A stretch of 14,607 bases of DNA from Lachnospiraceae bacterium UBA4711. Lineage in GTDB: Bacteria; Bacillota; Clostridia; Lachnospirales; Lachnospiraceae. The notes under the pieces are model-generated. The model was not told the DNA's origin, did not search any database, and saw only the letters and a list, made by a program, of their open reading frames with translations. The position numbers were made by a program, and so were the translations under genes. Below are positions 12,806 through 14,607 of the stretch, piece after piece; the first letter of the stretch is position 1; each line of letters starts with the position of its first letter. Where the stretch lies: positions 1-14,607 of the forward strand of contig DHJV01000063.1 in assembly GCA_002404515.1 (NCBI GenBank), read 5' to 3'.

Positions 12806-14068
12806 TTATTCTTCAGGTTCTTTCCACTGTGCGAACTGACGGTCAAGATTTGCAAACTCGGACTTCCGCAGTTCCTTGGTCACATCTGCATAGATGTTCA
12901 AGGTCGTGGAAATATCCGAATGTCCCAGCGCATCCTGAATCACCTTGATGTTCACGCCCGCTTCGCACATCCGGGTCGTGAAGGTATGCCGCAGGGTATG
13001 GCAGCTGAAACGCGGCAGGAGAACGGTGCTGTTTGGATTTTTCGCCAGCACTTCATCGTTGCAATCCCGGATGATACGGCGGATGGCCTTGTTCAGCGTT
13101 CCCTGATGCTGGCACTCACCAAAGCGATTGATGAAGATGAAGTCCGTGTAACCGTCCACCGTTACCGTACAATGGATCTCTGCTTCTTCCTGATAGGCAC
13201 GTTCCTTTTCAAAGGCTTCCTTCACGAAGTCCATCATCGGAACAGTGCGGACACCAGCCTTCGTTTTGGGTGAGTGGCAGTTGAAGTAGCAGCCCTTCTT
13301 ACCGCCGTTGTTCTCACGGTGGTCATAGTTGACCAACGTATGATTGACGGAAATCGTGCCTTCCTCAAAATCCACATCACACCAGCGCAGACCAGTGGCT
13401 TCTCCTACGCGCAAGCCCGTCCCCAGCATGACCGCGAAAATCGGATACCAGTGCTGGTACTTTGGCGTTTTGGAGAGGTAGGACAGCAACAGATTCTGCT
13501 CTGCAATGGTCAGTGCCTTGCGGCGGTTGGTTTCAAACTGATGTGCCTTTTTCAGCTCTCGAAGAACATTGTCCGAGGGATTGCTCCGCAGATAGCAGTC
13601 ATCCACCGCCATGTCCAGCACTTGATGCAGAACCGTGTGTACACTGTCAATCGTGGAAATCTGCAAGCCCCGCTCGTCTGCCAGCGTGTTGTAAAACTGC
13701 TTCACATCCGACTTTTTGAGCGCAGACACTTTCGATTTGCCGAAATCCGGCTCCACGAACTGTCGATAAAGGTACAGATAATTCTGAAAGGTGTTGTCCT
13801 TCAAACCACGCTTGACCTTTGCCCACAGGGTGAACACATCGTTCAGGGTGACGTACCGTGCTTCCGCCTTGATGCCATCCAGCGAATCTCGCTGAACGTC
13901 ATTTTCCTTTTCCCGAAGTTCCTCCAAAGTTGCGGCATAAATGGAATGCCGCTTGCCATCCGGGGAAGTCCAACGGAAATCGTACTTGCCGTCTTTGCGC
14001 TGGGATTCCCCTTTACGGAGAACCACACGCGCCTTGTCCTTGCGTTTCGTATTCTGAGTTGTTGCCAT
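12806..14068 (-). CDS. int: Tn916-type tyrosine integrase
   Basis: 420 residues (Tn916 Int is ~405). N-terminal ~1-70 is the arm-binding domain with KDGKYDFRWTSPDGKRHSIYA (Tn916 Int-type start), ~72-170 the core-binding SAM-like domain, ~185-410 the catalytic domain. Catalytic residues are all visible: Arg220 (GTGLRVGE), a Lys in the SPKTKAGVRTVP strand (~268-270), His357 and Arg360 (CHTLRHTF), His383 (LGHSD), and the nucleophile Tyr393 (NIYAD). It cuts and joins the element ends during excision and integration. The start has AAAGGAG 8 nt upstream. It lies downstream of xis, 111 bp away, on the same strand. The protein appears intact and the element could be active. Confidence 0.95.
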   Translation of the reverse strand: MATTQNTKRKDKARVVLRKGESQRKDGKYDFRWTSPDGKRHSIYAATLEELREKENDVQRDSLDGIKAEARYVTLNDVFTLWAKVKRGLKDNTFQNYLYLYRQFVEPDFGKSKVSALKKSDVKQFYNTLADERGLQISTIDSVHTVLHQVLDMAVDDCYLRSNPSDNVLRELKKAHQFETNRRKALTIAEQNLLLSYLSKTPKYQHWYPIFAVMLGTGLRVGEATGLRWCDVDFEEGTISVNHTLVNYDHRENNGGKKGCYFNCHSPKTKAGVRTVPMMDFVKEAFEKERAYQEEAEIHCTVTVDGYTDFIFINRFGECQHQGTLNKAIRRIIRDCNDEVLAKNPNSTVLLPRFSCHTLRHTFTTRMCEAGVNIKVIQDALGHSDISTTLNIYADVTKELRKSEFANLDRQFAQWKEPEE

Positions 14069-14179
14069 GAGCGTCGCTCCTTTCTACATTGCGGTGCAGA
14101 AAAGAGCGTTGTTCTGTGTTCATAGTACCACAGATACGCCATTCTCTGCAAGACGTTTTGAAAAATATCCGGGACATTT

Positions 14180-14374
14180 TCAAAGCGAGTACATTCGCTC
14201 CGTGTATTCGTCCAGCTTGCGCCGCTTGATGAGCCGCTTGGAACCCACCCACAGCACAAACTGGCAATGCTCATTGTCAGACATTGAACGCAGCTTATTG
14301 ATGCCGATGCCGGAATAAGCAGCAGCTTCTTCGAGCGTCAGGTTGCTCTTTTCCCAGATCGGGACTTCCTTCAT
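14180..14374 (-). CDS. xis: Tn916-type excisionase
   Basis: 64 residues from the ATG at 14374, set by GGAGG 7 nt upstream; longer readings lack such a site. The opening EVPIWEKSNLTLEEAAAYSGIGINKLRS closely resembles Tn916 Xis ([26 protein letters not shown], from memory), and the rest keeps the winged-helix form with a basic RLIKRRKLDEY wing/helix. Xis bends DNA near the element ends and steers integrase towards excision. It precedes int on the same strand, the usual pairing. The size matches the family (~65-67). Confidence 0.9.
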   Translation of the reverse strand: MKEVPIWEKSNLTLEEAAAYSGIGINKLRSMSDNEHCQFVLWVGSKRLIKRRKLDEYTERMYSL

Positions 14375-14393
14375 AGGCAGACCTCCATATCCT

Positions 14394-14579
14394 TGTAACC
14401 GAATGCCTGTAACCGGGCAGGAAAACTCTCTTTTTCTGCACACAGGCCGTTCGATGTGCTTTATACTTTTTCTTATTCTTTTAAGGTTACATGGTTACAG
14501 AAAGAGGAAAACACAGCAGTCATGCGGCTTTTGCGCCGTAACTGGAACGTAACCGAATCTGTAACCAGACGTGTAACCG
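14394..14579. repeat. Cluster of seven GTAACC boxes upstream of xis
   Basis: (T/C)GTAACC at 14394, 14408, 14548, 14560 and 14572 on the plus strand, and GGTTACA at 14485 and 14493 on the minus strand. Two larger units, GTAACCGAATGCCTGTAACC (14395-14414) and GTAACCGAATCTGTAACC (14549-14566), are near copies. The first pair flanks the xis ribosome binding site region. Regulator operators or replication/transfer iterons are possible; no gene with a ribosome binding site is seen in 14375-14607. Confidence 0.65.
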
Positions 14580-14607
14580 CTGTTCATCAGAAGGGAAAGC
14601 CCATCTG

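Larger units (their letters stand above)
12524..14607. mobile_element. Terminal part of a Tn916-like integrative element
   Basis: The xis-int order with int transcribed outwards, together with clustered short repeats beyond int, is the layout of one end of Tn916/Tn1549-like conjugative transposons or related genomic islands. The element should extend to the right beyond the window. The left limit given is only the first integrase-type repeat, not a mapped end. No conjugation gene is visible, so whether it is conjugative or only mobilisable is open. Confidence 0.65.

Noticed and set aside
14455..14470. TATAAA as a possible -10 box for xis
   Set aside because: No acceptable -35 box lies 16-18 bp upstream of it.
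14520..14607. Minus-strand open frame entering from the right edge and ending RSSYGAKAA at 14520-14522
   Set aside because: Only about 28 codons are visible and they cover the GTAACC boxes. It could be the tail of an upstream gene, but other frames are equally open and no domain is seen.
1..14607. CRISPR arrays, tRNA or rRNA genes
   Set aside because: I saw no regularly spaced repeat-spacer pattern, no cloverleaf with a TTCGAATC-type arm, and no rRNA segment.

Overview
The window looks like a Gram-positive gut Clostridia chromosome, most likely Oscillospiraceae and close to Faecalibacterium or Subdoligranulum. The grounds are moderate GC, strong AGGAGG-type ribosome binding sites, a lipoprotein signal of the form RRSFIK...LTAC followed by a Ser/Ala-rich linker, and a Tn916-type Xis-Int pair. 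This placement is inference; no rRNA or marker gene is present.

Left part (2-2471, minus strand): three genes in one compact operon, a divergent Ham1/RdgB-like protein, a TPR plus DUF218 (YdcF-like) lipoprotein, and an MgtC/SapB-family membrane protein. A strong terminator hairpin sits directly in front of them.

Central part (2489-9933): a four-gene minus-strand operon of Tat-like lipoprotein solute-binding protein, ATPase, fused double permease and cytosolic glycerophosphodiester phosphodiesterase (GDPD). It is divergent from a 726-residue regulator on the plus strand. The ABC system is of the FbpABC/AfuABC type; the GDPD points to an organophosphate substrate rather than iron. The regulator is unusual: a LacI-type DNA-binding domain, a LacI-type ligand domain and then a complete solute-binding-protein domain, with no signal peptide. 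The intergenic region holds two inverted copies of a TGnnnCGnnnCA operator. One overlaps the -35 box of a near-perfect transporter promoter (TTGACT-17-TATACT), and the operator centres are 159 bp apart. A hairpin with a T-run between the binding-protein gene and the ATPase gene would give excess binding protein. Together these form a self-contained sense, import and hydrolyse module.

Right-middle part (10147-12338, minus strand, visibly more AT-rich): a small accessory cluster of an XRE-type regulator, a DUF3892 protein, a DUF2188 protein and a single-pass membrane protein of unknown function. A promoter plus terminator on the plus strand (about 11632-11724) suggests a short RNA of roughly 90 nt.

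Right end (about 12500-14607): the terminal part of an integrative element, with a Tn916-type tyrosine integrase and excisionase. The non-coding flanks are rich in repeats: tandem TTGGTGGTAA, five GGCGTA boxes, and seven GTAACC boxes upstream of xis. The element continues beyond the right edge.
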